A DNA stretch of 64,000 nucleotides from Acidobacteriota bacterium (GCA_020637335.1 JACJWC010000014.1:62001-126000), one strand, 5' to 3'. Shown: positions 35,450-44,229, numbered from the stretch's first letter. Notes: generated by a model from the letters alone, not told the origin. Numbers and translations are program-made.

Positions 35450-36499
35450 TTAGCGCCAGTGGTCGGCCAGCATTTCTGCTGCAGCCAGTGCGCTGGTCAG
35501 GCCGGGACTCTCATAACCCAGGAAATGAACGAGTTGTTGGTGTTCCCCTTCGAATACTGGCAGAAAATCAGCCCATTGGTCGCGGAACCGTTTGGGTCGA
35601 ATGCCCGCATAGGCCGGTTGAAGCTGTTCCATTTTTAACCAAGGCAGATAACGAACTGCGGCCCTAAAAAAGTCGGTTTGGCGCGCAGGATCAACCCCGT
35701 AATTTTCTGTCTCAACCCACTCTATGTCGGGCCCCAAAAGCCATTGGCCGGCCGTGTTTCGCGTTAAGTGGATGCCCAAAGAGGGGCTGTGTTTGGGTAT
35801 CGCTGGGTAAACGAGCGGTCCATCCGCTTGAAATTCTGAAGCGGTTACTTGGAAATAGGAACCTTTTGCCAGAAAGTGCGGCGGCTTCTGCGCCAAAAGC
35901 GGCGCATTTAAGCCGGCACAATTCACCACCCGTTGTGCACAGTAGCGCGTCCCCTCAATTTCCAGTTCCACGCCCAGCGGACCCACCCGGAGGTGAGATA
36001 CTTCCTGGTTGTAAAGCACTTCCGCCTGGCTGGTCTCTAGCAGGCGTTGAACCAGGGCAATCGGGTCGACAATCCCGGTGGAGGGAGAGAACAGCGCCCA
36101 GCGCGCCTGAAGCCCGTGGGGTCGCCATTCTGTAAAACCCAAAGGGATGGGCAACGCATTGTCTTTTAACCAAAGGAGTTGATTGTACTCGGCCTCCTGA
36201 TTGGCCACGATCAATTTCCCGCAAGCGCTAAAGGGCACCGCATTTTCCTGCACAAAGGCGTACAATAGCCGGTTTCCGCGCTGGCACCACTCGGCCTTGA
36301 GGCTTTTGGGAGGATAATAAATGCCGGCATGGATGACACCGGAATTTCGGCTGCTGATGCCTTCACCTGCACGCTTTTCGGCTTCCAAAACGATTACCGA
36401 GTGCCCGGATTGGGTCAGGGTATGGGCCATAGCCGCGCCAAGAACGCCGGCGCCGATGACAAGGGTTGGTAGGATTTCAGGACTGTTCATGCGCTCCAT
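35450..36499 (-). CDS. FAD-dependent oxidoreductase, L-2-hydroxyglutarate dehydrogenase-like
   Basis: The 349-residue protein is a DAO-family flavoprotein close to LhgO, which oxidises L-2-hydroxyglutarate. The dinucleotide motif is VIGAGVLGAAMA, followed by the LhgO-type stretch SSRNSGVIHAGIYYPP. The C-terminal YAGIRPKRF segment and FLGYESPGLTSALA fit the same family. Start at ATG 36499 or ATG 36490 is not settled. It is shorter than typical LhgO (about 400), mainly at the C-terminus. The substrate is inferred from family resemblance. Confidence 0.8.
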   Translation of the reverse strand: MERMNSPEILPTLVIGAGVLGAAMAHTLTQSGHSVIVLEAEKRAGEGISSRNSGVIHAGIYYPPKSLKAEWCQRGNRLLYAFVQENAVPFSACGKLIVANQEAEYNQLLWLKDNALPIPLGFTEWRPHGLQARWALFSPSTGIVDPIALVQRLLETSQAEVLYNQEVSHLRVGPLGVELEIEGTRYCAQRVVNCAGLNAPLLAQKPPHFLAKGSYFQVTASEFQADGPLVYPAIPKHSPSLGIHLTRNTAGQWLLGPDIEWVETENYGVDPARQTDFFRAAVRYLPWLKMEQLQPAYAGIRPKRFRDQWADFLPVFEGEHQQLVHFLGYESPGLTSALAAAEMLADHWR

Positions 36500-36523
36500 T
36501 TTCTGAAAAACTTCAGGAAAGAT

Positions 36524-36550
36524 TCAAGTTGATTCGATTTCTTTCGATAA
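36524..36550 (+). promoter_or_regulatory. Sigma-28 (flagellar)-type promoter before the CheZ-like gene
   Basis: TCAAGTTG, eleven bases, then TTCGATAA match the sigma-28 consensus TAAAGTTT-N11-GCCGATAA at 6/8 and 6/8 positions. The CheZ-like start codon is about 60 bases downstream. Confidence 0.55.
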
Positions 36551-36610
36551 ATAAAGGGCATCCCCCTCGATTTGGAGTACCAAGTCACTTCCCGGAACTG
36601 AGGAGCCACA

Positions 36611-37570
36611 ATGAGCAATGACAACACCCAAGGTAGTGGACCTGAAAAAGCCGATCCCCGGGCAATATTTGCTCGCGCGCGAACGGTTATTTCCCAATTT
36701 CAGGAAACCATGGATGGCGTCAATGCGGCTTTGGAAGATTTGCATACGGGGATGTCGGATTTAGTTGCCCTTCGCGAAGTAACCAAGCTGGCCGAAGATT
36801 TGTTGGCCGGTCACTTGGATTCGGGTGTGGATATTGAAGCGCGAGGTGAATTGGGTAAGCTGCTTCAAGCCATCAACAAGACCCGTGACAATTTGGCCCA
36901 GCTCGACCAGGGCGTGCATGCCGAAACCGGCAAAATGCCTCAATTGGCCAGCTTTTTGGACGATATTTCGCTGGAAACCGAACAGGCGACCCAGGAAGTT
37001 CTCAGTCGATTGGATGAAATGATCCAATTCTCCGAGCAACAAAGCGAGGAACTGACCAAAATTGATTCTTCTTCACAGAGTCGCCGTGACCTGGATCGGG
37101 ATACCTGCTCCAAAATTAACGACTTTTTGGAAAAACTCCATGCCGATCCCAATATCACCGTGCAAGACGCATTGGAGCACTTGGCCTTGATGGGCGAAGA
37201 GGCCAAAGCGCATTTACGTCAAAGTGAAGCCTTGGCGGAAGGGGTTGCCCGCTCTCGTGAACTGGCGGAGAACCAGCTGAATTCTGCTTTTGACATTATG
37301 AATCTATTGCAATTTCAGGATATTACGCGGCAAAAGGTAGCTAAAGTCATCACTTTGCTCAAAGAAATGCAGGATGGGCTATTCCACCTCTTAAAATTGT
37401 TTAATTTAGAAGTCCACAACGATGCCTCATTAAATGCGGAAAAAATGGCCCAATCCACTCAGGATAACATCTTTACACGACATGCTTTTGGCGATGGACC
37501 GAGTGTGGACGTGGATGCGATCATCAATAACTTCCAAAATTCAGATAGTGAGCAAAAAAAGGATTCCTAA
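36611..37570 (+). CDS. CheZ-like chemotaxis phosphatase
   Basis: The 319-residue protein is mostly long alpha-helix and acidic. Near the C-terminal third it has FQDITRQKVAKVI, which matches the CheZ active-site motif DFQDLTGQ; the catalytic pair would be Asp237 and Gln241 with the same spacing as in CheZ (D143/Q147). CheZ dephosphorylates CheY-P. The tail ends in an acidic stretch with DVDAIINNF that could be the CheY-binding peptide. The protein is longer than E. coli CheZ (214) by an N-terminal coiled segment. A sigma-28-like promoter lies upstream, which supports a motility role. Confidence 0.6.
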   Translation: MSNDNTQGSGPEKADPRAIFARARTVISQFQETMDGVNAALEDLHTGMSDLVALREVTKLAEDLLAGHLDSGVDIEARGELGKLLQAINKTRDNLAQLDQGVHAETGKMPQLASFLDDISLETEQATQEVLSRLDEMIQFSEQQSEELTKIDSSSQSRRDLDRDTCSKINDFLEKLHADPNITVQDALEHLALMGEEAKAHLRQSEALAEGVARSRELAENQLNSAFDIMNLLQFQDITRQKVAKVITLLKEMQDGLFHLLKLFNLEVHNDASLNAEKMAQSTQDNIFTRHAFGDGPSVDVDAIINNFQNSDSEQKKDS

Positions 37571-37628
37571 TCTCGTTTTTACTTGGATAATGGGAGTTTG
37601 AACCCATAAATCAAAGCGGGAGGCTATT

Positions 37629-38372
37629 ATGTTGCTCTTGTGGATCATTTGCCAATCGGGCGGGACTTGGGTAGACCTGTCCCACGCTTTTGATGCTGAA
37701 ACGATTTACTGGCCAACGGCTGCCTCATTTGTGTTAGAGGACGTATTTGTCGGCGAAACGGAAAAAGGCTACCACTATGAAGCCAAACATTTCAGCGCGG
37801 ACGAACATGGCGGTACCCACTTGGATGCCCCCATCCATTTTTTTAAGGGTGCGCATAGTGTGGATCAAATTCCGGTCGAGCAATTGGTGGGACCCGCCAT
37901 CGTCATCGATGTGCGTTCGGCCTGCCGCCAGAATCGCGATTATCAGGTTGGGGTCTCGGATTTCCTCGGCTGGGAAAGTGTCCATGGCCCGATTCCCGAA
38001 GGTGCCATTGTCTTGCTTAACACAGGATTTGCAGCTTTTTGGCCCGATCGGATTCGCTATATGGGCACGGATAAACGCGGCCCTGAAGCCGTGGCTGAAT
38101 TGCACTTTCCTGGCCTGGACCCGGCAGCCGCCCGTTGGATCGTTGACACGCGAAAGATTCGTTTGATTGGCTTGGACACACCGAGTATCGACTATGGCCA
38201 ATCCACTCTTTTCGAAAGCCATCGCATCTTGTTTGAACACAATATCCCTGCTCTAGAAAACGTAGGCGACCTCTCCGCGCTGCCGCCGAAAGGTGCTCAG
38301 GTCTACGCCCTGCCTATGAAAATCGGCAGCGGAAGTGGCGCGCCCGTGCGCATCATCGCCTCATTGCCCTAA
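37629..38372 (+). CDS. Cyclase-family (kynurenine formamidase-like) metal hydrolase
   Basis: The 247-residue protein has the family metal motif HGGTHLDAPIH (His60, His64, Asp66, His70) and the later GLDTPSIDYG segment. Members include kynurenine formamidase and isatin hydrolase. The start MLLLWIICQSG is hydrophobic, so the protein may be exported or membrane-attached. GGGAGG lies upstream of the ATG. No tryptophan-pathway genes are near, so the substrate is unknown. Confidence 0.8.
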   Translation: MLLLWIICQSGGTWVDLSHAFDAETIYWPTAASFVLEDVFVGETEKGYHYEAKHFSADEHGGTHLDAPIHFFKGAHSVDQIPVEQLVGPAIVIDVRSACRQNRDYQVGVSDFLGWESVHGPIPEGAIVLLNTGFAAFWPDRIRYMGTDKRGPEAVAELHFPGLDPAAARWIVDTRKIRLIGLDTPSIDYGQSTLFESHRILFEHNIPALENVGDLSALPPKGAQVYALPMKIGSGSGAPVRIIASLP

Positions 38373-38689
38373 ACCCCCAGATGAGCGGGTCTGGTCCGTG
38401 GATGTTTGGACCGGTGCGTGGTCTGGCCTCCCTAATGGCGAACGACGTGGTTATGTTTGGGGGGTTCGCGGCACATTGGATTAAACCGGTTCCCTTATGA
38501 ATAAAATCGTGGCATCCTTGGATGGCTACCCTTTTTGTTCCAAGACGGGTGCGGCATGGAATGCTCCAGGGTTCAACTCTGCACAGAACCGAATCCTATT
38601 GCCGTTTTTCCCGATGCCTAAGCTTTTATGCAGTTAGGTTTTCCCCAGGTGCTTGGCCATAATCGCTTGGTGGTAAAAGGGAGGGGCTG
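38373..38689. other. Intergenic region with a possible gene relic
   Basis: Apart from the DUF1566-like fragment at 38380-38484, I see nothing that I can support here. There are only short open frames, and the ribosome site GGGAGGGG of the next gene lies at the end. Confidence 0.4.
38380..38484 (+). pseudogene. Possible relic of a DUF1566 (Lcl C-terminal) domain
   Basis: Thirty-four codons without a start read WSVDVWTGAWSGLPN, then RRGYVWGVRGTLD and a stop. The end resembles the C-terminus of DUF1566 domains, with an aromatic-V strand followed by YVxxVRG. It begins eight bases after the cyclase-family stop. It is likely a decayed or displaced fragment. Confidence 0.3.
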
Positions 38690-39403
38690 ATGTTTTGTTT
38701 TGTGGTTTCGTTGCTTATGTCTTCATTTCCCTGTGAGATTGAATCCTATCTTCATGCCTGGGACAGGGCCGTGGAAACCGACAATTCCTCTGAAATTGAG
38801 CAAACTTATCACGATACAGCCATGCTCTATTTTGATAAAACTGTGGTTTCCAATCGCCATGAAATTGCACAATTTTGGGTCGCAAAAGACTTGAAGAATC
38901 TGAAATCAAGTAGTTTGAAAATCTTGCCCAAAGGTCCCAACCGATTCATGGATTTTGGCAAAATCAGTAGCTCATCTGCTCAATTTGTTACCGTAACAGG
39001 GTGGTACCTGGAAATGGGTGCATGGAAAAGGGAATTGCACGTGATCTTGAGTAAACAGCCGGGCAGTCCTGCTTTCTCAGAAGTAGATTTGGCTCGACGC
39101 CAGTGGGTGAAATTGGCAAACGAAAATCGAGTGGATCGTTTGGTTGCGCAGCTATACACCGCTGACTGTGCATATTTGAGTTATGGTGACGTATTTTCGG
39201 GTCATTCTGGGCTTATTGAAGCCTATCAATACATGGGTGGAGCCGATTATCACGTCGATTTATCGTTTTGCGCGGGCTCTGCTTTGGGGGTCGATCGCGT
39301 TCTGGAGGTGGGCTATTACATGGCGAATGGGGATATGGGACCTTACCTGCTCGTCTGGCGAAAGGAAGAGATCTGGAAAATCGAGCTTGACGCCAATTAT
39401 TAG
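38690..39403 (+). CDS. Secreted protein with two NTF2-like domains
   Basis: The 237-residue protein has a short hydrophobic start (MFCFVVSLLM) and two NTF2/SnoaL-like halves. The first (about 15-125) has YLHAWDRAVETDNSSEIEQTY, cut here to HAWDRAVETDNSSEIEQ, and ends near ELHVILSKQ. The second (about 130-237) has VDRLVAQLYTADCAYLSYGD and ends LLVWRKEEIWKIELD. DUF4440-type proteins carry one such unit. GGGAGGGG precedes the ATG. The function is unknown. Confidence 0.6.
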   Translation: MFCFVVSLLMSSFPCEIESYLHAWDRAVETDNSSEIEQTYHDTAMLYFDKTVVSNRHEIAQFWVAKDLKNLKSSSLKILPKGPNRFMDFGKISSSSAQFVTVTGWYLEMGAWKRELHVILSKQPGSPAFSEVDLARRQWVKLANENRVDRLVAQLYTADCAYLSYGDVFSGHSGLIEAYQYMGGADYHVDLSFCAGSALGVDRVLEVGYYMANGDMGPYLLVWRKEEIWKIELDANY

Positions 39404-39877
39404 ATGTCTGTGTCCATTACTCCTGGCTCCGGTGATAACCAAAGTTGAGTAGGGGTGTCATGCCAATGCAAAAGTCCCCCTAACGAAACGCCAGGAAATA
39501 TCCATTGAACGAGTCCAGCAAAAGTTTTCCGCCTAGCCAAGAAGGAACCATTAAGGCGTATGTTTAAATACCGAAATTTTTTCTTGTGGTAGTCATGGAT
39601 TCTAAATCCTTGTTGGTGGTTGCTGATGACCTATCATTCGAGATGCTATGCCATGGCATTCTACTGAGCTTGTCAAGTAGAAAGTGCGTCGAATGGCTCT
39701 ATGGCTATTGATGTACTGGCGGGATAAATTTTATAGAGGTTCCGGTGGTTCGATGCCAGAAAAAACGGAATTGGATTAACAGTTTGGATTCGAAACAACA
39801 GTTCAAATCCTTCGCAAAAAGGCCTGTTGGCATCGGCGTCATGTACCTTTTAACCCTCGCATGATGGGGCTTTTGGT
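39404..39877. other. Intergenic region with no supported gene
   Basis: This 474-base gap looks more AT-rich than its surroundings and has stops in all frames. A stretch near 39455-39480 (TGTCATGCCAATGCAAAAG) faintly recalls IS21-family ends, but no inverted partner or transposase is present. Confidence 0.4.
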
Positions 39878-40555
39878 TTAATCCAGCTTTTCGAAGGGGG
39901 TATCGAGGAGCGGGTAGGCTTGCCAATCCTGGTAGTCGAAGTGCCACCATTCGTAGGGATAGGCCTGAAAGCCTTCGGCCTGCATGACCGCGAGTAACCG
40001 ACTTCGATTTGCGATTTGCTGCTCTGTTAATTCAGATCCTTGGTAATCCAGGTGGGCCTTTTCGCTGAAATCGTCGTATTCGCTGGGAAAGGGCAGCATG
40101 CGGCCCGTTTGAAGGTCCATTAGGGCACAGTCGACTGCACATCCGCGATTGTGGCGCGAGCCTTTACTGGGATCGGCAACGTAATTGCGTTTCGCAACAG
40201 GTGTGACCTGCCAAAAAAGTCGGGTCACCGACCACGGCCGGTAACCATCAAAAATAACCAAACCCAAGCCTTGCTCTGCTAGTTTTTTTTGAACGCGAAC
40301 CAAGGCTTCTGCGGCAGGCCGTTGCAAAAACGCACGGGCCTGTTGGTAGACGGGAAAACCGACAAAATTGTTCGCGCTGGCATAGCGAATGTCCAAGACG
40401 AGGCTAGCATCCAGATCGGTAAGCTCCACCAGGTCCGATGCGAGTTTCGGCTCTCGTTCGACCGGAATCCGCATACGGCAACTCGCTGTTGCTGCGCTCA
40501 GCATCAAACACCCTCCCACCATCCAAATAGATCGCACCAGGCCCCAGGTCATCAT
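39878..40555 (-). CDS. ddpX: D-alanyl-D-alanine dipeptidase (VanX/DdpX type)
   Basis: This zinc enzyme splits D-Ala-D-Ala, releasing D-alanine from wall turnover. The 225-residue protein has the M15D motif SRHNRGCAVD (zinc ligands His135 and Asp142), and the EWWHFDY motif (catalytic Glu202, ligand His205). An N-terminal signal with a possible lipobox (ATASC, Cys26) suggests export to the periplasm. The ATG overlaps the rel stop by four bases, so it is translationally coupled. No vanH or vanA genes are present, so a recycling role is more likely than vancomycin resistance. Confidence 0.9.
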   Translation of the reverse strand: MMTWGLVRSIWMVGGCLMLSAATASCRMRIPVEREPKLASDLVELTDLDASLVLDIRYASANNFVGFPVYQQARAFLQRPAAEALVRVQKKLAEQGLGLVIFDGYRPWSVTRLFWQVTPVAKRNYVADPSKGSRHNRGCAVDCALMDLQTGRMLPFPSEYDDFSEKAHLDYQGSELTEQQIANRSRLLAVMQAEGFQAYPYEWWHFDYQDWQAYPLLDTPFEKLD

Positions 40556-42771
40556 TTGACCCTTTGTTGGCTTAGCACCCCTTTGATTTTGCGCAGGTGC
40601 TTAAACACGTTTTCCAAATGGTTGATCGTATTGACCTCGATGACGATATCGAAAACGCCTAAATTCTTTTCCACGTTGACGCTTGCTTGGAATTTGCGCA
40701 CGTTGGTTTTGGCGTCTTTGAGGGCTTGGGTGATGTCCAACAGCATGCCGGGCCGTTCTTCGGTATGCACCAAAACCCGCACACTGAACACCGGGTTATC
40801 GTAGTTTTTGTCCCATTCAACTTCTATGCGGCGTTCGGGATCATTGAGCGAGCGCTGAAGTCCAGCACAGTCGCGCTTATGGACGGCCACGCCGCGACCG
40901 CGGGTGATGTACCCGACAATGGGATCGCCAAAAATCGGCGAGCAGCATTTGGCCAAGTAGACTAAAACATCTTCCTGGCCTTTGACCGTAACTTGTGCGC
41001 CTTTTTTACGCGCCAACCGATTAATGGCTTTGGCAATGCGGGACTCACGCACCTCATCGCCGGTCGGTTTGTCTAATGTACCTTCGGGTAAAAATGGTGC
41101 GATGGCTTTGGCGGGTGTGATATGGCCAAACCCAATTGCTGAATAAAAATCGTCGAGTTTTTTGTAACCCAAACCTTCGGCTTTGCCCTGAACCAGGTCC
41201 CGGCTGATGGTTTTAAGGGCGATCTTGTAACGTTTCAGTTCCTTTTCAAAGATCTGATGACCCAGTTCAATCGACTTCTTTTTCTCTTCCGTGCGCAACC
41301 ACTGGCGAATTTTATGCCGTGCGCTATGGCTCTTGACGATCTTGAGCCATTCCTGGCTAGGCCTTTGGTTGGGAGAGGTGAGAATCTCAACGATGTTGCC
41401 CGTTTGCAATGTGCTGCGCAGGCTTGTCATTTTGCCATCGATCTTGGCGCCAATCGTGTGATGGCCCAGTTCTGTGTGGATCTGATAGGCAAAATCCAAA
41501 GGCGTCGCCCCTTTGGGCAGGGTTTTGATTTCGCCTGCGGGTGTAAACACCAGAATTTCGTCGTTGACCAACTGGGCTTTAAGCGATTCGAGAAACTCCT
41601 CGTGATCGCTCATGTCCTTGTTCTCATCCACCAGTTTCCGCAACCAGGCGGTGTATTCGGATTTACCAACCGATAGCAAGCGACCCCGTTTGTAGGTCCA
41701 GTGCGCGGCAACGCCTTCTTCCGCCAGGCGGTGCATCATGTGGGTGCGAATCTGCACCTCAAAGGGCATACCGTTTTCGGCAATTAAAGTGGTGTGTAGC
41801 GATTGGTACAAATTGGGTTTGGGTGTGGCAATAAAGTCTTTGAAACGGCCCGGAATCGGTTTCCAACGTTCGTGCAAGGCGCCTAATACCGCGTAACACT
41901 CGCGCACCGAGTCGGTCAGAATACGAAAAGCATAGTAGTCGTAAATGCCCTCGATGGTGGTTTGTTTCTTTTTGAGTTTCTGGAAAATGGAATATTCGCT
42001 TTTGACCCGACTGGTCACGTCGCTTTCCAGTTGGTTTTTCTCCAAAACTGCGCGGATTTCATGCCCGATGGAATCCATGGTCTTGTGGCTGATTTTTTGG
42101 CGTGTGTCCAATTGGCGTTTCAGTTCGGAGTAGGATTCGGGCTCCAAATAATAAAAGGCGAGCGTTTCCAGTTCGGTTTTAAATTGGCTCATGCCGATGC
42201 GGTGCGCCAGCGGTGCGTATATTTCTAAGGTTTCCTTGCTGATCCGTTTTTGTTTTTCGGGGTTGAGGTGTTCCAAGGTCTGCATGTTGTGCAGGCGATC
42301 GGCCAATTTAACGATGAGCACGCGCAGGTCCTTGGACATGGCCAAGATCATTTTGCGGTAACTTTCGGCCTGGGCCTGGGCTTTGTCCTGGAATTTGACT
42401 TTGCCCAGCTTGGTCACACCATTAACGATTTCGGCCAAGTCATGACCGAAATTGGTTTCCAGGTCCTTATATTCGACCGGGCAGTCTTCCAAAACATCGT
42501 GCAGAAAGCCGGCAGCTACAGTGTCCAAGTCCAGACCGGTTTTGGCCAGGTGATAGGCAACGGCCGTCGGGTGTTGGTAGTAGGGTTCGCCTGATTTCCG
42601 CACTTGGCCCGCGTGCGCTTTGGCGCCAAACGCATAAGCTTTGGCCAGGTAATCGGTTTCTGCGTCGGGATGGTGGCTCAAAACCTCTTCCAGCACATCG
42701 TCATAACGGACCGGTTGTGCAGAAACGCCCACCAATTGGGCGACAGTTTGAATGGCTTTTTTGAGCACCAT
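40552..42771 (-). CDS. rel: Bifunctional (p)ppGpp synthetase/hydrolase
   Basis: The 739-residue protein is a full-length RelA/SpoT homologue. The HD hydrolase domain is intact (HDVLED with His91 and Asp92, and KLADRLHNMQTL). The synthetase domain has the RVKSEYSIFQKLKKK and EVQIRTHMMHRLAEEG segments. TGS, helical and C-terminal ACT domains follow. No Shine-Dalgarno is visible; an intrinsic terminator with nine T residues ends 13 bases before the ATG. The protein controls the stringent response. It is coupled to the dipeptidase gene. Confidence 0.95.
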   Translation of the reverse strand: MVLKKAIQTVAQLVGVSAQPVRYDDVLEEVLSHHPDAETDYLAKAYAFGAKAHAGQVRKSGEPYYQHPTAVAYHLAKTGLDLDTVAAGFLHDVLEDCPVEYKDLETNFGHDLAEIVNGVTKLGKVKFQDKAQAQAESYRKMILAMSKDLRVLIVKLADRLHNMQTLEHLNPEKQKRISKETLEIYAPLAHRIGMSQFKTELETLAFYYLEPESYSELKRQLDTRQKISHKTMDSIGHEIRAVLEKNQLESDVTSRVKSEYSIFQKLKKKQTTIEGIYDYYAFRILTDSVRECYAVLGALHERWKPIPGRFKDFIATPKPNLYQSLHTTLIAENGMPFEVQIRTHMMHRLAEEGVAAHWTYKRGRLLSVGKSEYTAWLRKLVDENKDMSDHEEFLESLKAQLVNDEILVFTPAGEIKTLPKGATPLDFAYQIHTELGHHTIGAKIDGKMTSLRSTLQTGNIVEILTSPNQRPSQEWLKIVKSHSARHKIRQWLRTEEKKKSIELGHQIFEKELKRYKIALKTISRDLVQGKAEGLGYKKLDDFYSAIGFGHITPAKAIAPFLPEGTLDKPTGDEVRESRIAKAINRLARKKGAQVTVKGQEDVLVYLAKCCSPIFGDPIVGYITRGRGVAVHKRDCAGLQRSLNDPERRIEVEWDKNYDNPVFSVRVLVHTEERPGMLLDITQALKDAKTNVRKFQASVNVEKNLGVFDIVIEVNTINHLENVFKHLRKIKGVLSQQRVK

Positions 42772-42783
42772 GGTTTGGCCAGA

Positions 42784-42813
42784 TAAAAAAAAATTGGGAC
42801 CCCGCAGGGTCCC
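42784..42813 (-). terminator. Intrinsic terminator between secF and rel
   Basis: On the minus strand GGGACCC and GGGTCCC form a 7-base stem around TGCG, followed by nine T residues. It ends 13 bases before the rel start codon. Confidence 0.85.
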
Positions 42814-42849
42814 GTTGTTCAGTTAATATGCTTGGAATCTCTTGAGATT

Positions 42850-44229
42850 TCAAGTGCTTATTGGTTTGATCCGATTATGCCAGAACAAAACCAAGGGTGA
42901 TGCGACGAAAATTGAGCTGTAGGTACCGACCACGATTCCGACCAAAAGTGGGAAGGCAAAATCGCGTAAGGTAGCATTGGCACCAAAGTAAATGACGGTG
43001 ATAACCATCAAGGTCGTTCCCGAGGTGATCAAAGTTCGGCTCAGGGTTTCGTTTACGGATTGGTTCATCATTTCCGCAAAGTTCTTCAGGTCACGCCCTT
43101 TGACTTTTTCGCGGATCCGGTCGAAGACAACGATCGTGTCGTTCAACGAATAACCGACAATCGTCAGGAATGCGGCAACAACTGGACTTGATAGTTCAGC
43201 GCCGACCAGCGAGAAGGCGCCCAGGGCAATAATGACGTCATGGGCCAAAGCAGCTACGGATGCAACCGCATATGCCATGGTGAAACGCATCGAGATGTAG
43301 ATCAAAATGCCAATTAAAGCAAAGATGATCGCTTCAAATGCGCTTGCCAACAGTTCACCGGCTACGGTGGGCGAGAAGGTTTCGTTCGAAGTGATGACAA
43401 ATTCACCGGTACGCAAGTGGCTACTCATGAAGGCAGTCAAATTGGCTTTATTTTCGCCTTCTTTAACCGTGATGCTTTCGATTAGGCCATTGAGGTCGGT
43501 AATAAAGTCATTTTGCGCATTGCGGGCAGCCTCGACTTGGGCAGCGATATCTTCATAAGAGACGCCCATGCCACGACCGAGTGGGTCGAATTTTTGCAGG
43601 TAGGTGTCGAGCAGTTCACTGGTGGTCCGGTTCACTGCAGGGAAACAGAACTGAATCGTCTGTTCTACAACCAGGGCTTTATCCGCATTGACTTTTTCTG
43701 CCAGCGCTTGGATGGTTGTACTGCCGGCAACATTCGCCTTAATGGAATTGGCCATCGCGCGGTAGGTATCCTGAATCACGCTTTCCGTATCGACCAGTTC
43801 GTAGGGATTTTGCTTGATCAGGGCTGTGGTCAGACTGTCCACATCAATCTGGGTCAGAAGCGCGAGCATGCTCTGATCTTCGTTGTCCAGGCTTGCAAAA
43901 GCGCGTTCCAAGGAGATGAGGCGGATCAGAGACGCTTCTGCCTCTTTGCCTTCCTCAACATCTGGTTCCTTGATTTTGATGGTGAACTCGGAGCCGGAGG
44001 TGACCTCATTTTTGTAGATGGCCGCCTTGTTGTCCACTTGCGATACTTTTTCGCGCAAGTTCTGGGTTTCGTAGACGTCCTGGAATTTTACGGTCATCGC
44101 CGTACCACCGGCGAAGTCCACACTCTTCTCGATGCCTTTGGTCGCAATCACAACAATGGAGAGGGCGACCATAATGATGGATAACCAGCCAAACTTCGTC
44201 CGGTTACCAATAAAATTAATGGTTTTCAT
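42850..44229 (-). CDS. secF: Protein translocase subunit SecF with enlarged periplasmic domain
   Basis: SecF works with SecD to pull proteins across the inner membrane using the proton gradient. The 459-residue protein is about 150 longer than usual. Helix 1 is at about 14-32, followed by the normal KSVDFAGGTAM motif. An extra helical segment fills about 100-255, then the usual SPTVAGELLASAFEA leads into helices 2-6 (about 297-450), with YSLNDTIVVFDRIRE. It follows secD by 12 bases and ends in a strong terminator. Confidence 0.93.
   Translation of the reverse strand: MKTINFIGNRTKFGWLSIIMVALSIVVIATKGIEKSVDFAGGTAMTVKFQDVYETQNLREKVSQVDNKAAIYKNEVTSGSEFTIKIKEPDVEEGKEAEASLIRLISLERAFASLDNEDQSMLALLTQIDVDSLTTALIKQNPYELVDTESVIQDTYRAMANSIKANVAGSTTIQALAEKVNADKALVVEQTIQFCFPAVNRTTSELLDTYLQKFDPLGRGMGVSYEDIAAQVEAARNAQNDFITDLNGLIESITVKEGENKANLTAFMSSHLRTGEFVITSNETFSPTVAGELLASAFEAIIFALIGILIYISMRFTMAYAVASVAALAHDVIIALGAFSLVGAELSSPVVAAFLTIVGYSLNDTIVVFDRIREKVKGRDLKNFAEMMNQSVNETLSRTLITSGTTLMVITVIYFGANATLRDFAFPLLVGIVVGTYSSIFVASPLVLFWHNRIKPIST

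Noticed and set aside
39455..39730. Possible IS21-type insertion sequence ends
   Set aside because: Only one end-like stretch is seen, with no inverted partner, target duplication or transposase.
39878..40555. Vancomycin resistance gene cluster around the VanX-type dipeptidase
   Set aside because: No vanH, vanA ligase or vanRS genes are nearby; a cell wall recycling role is more likely.
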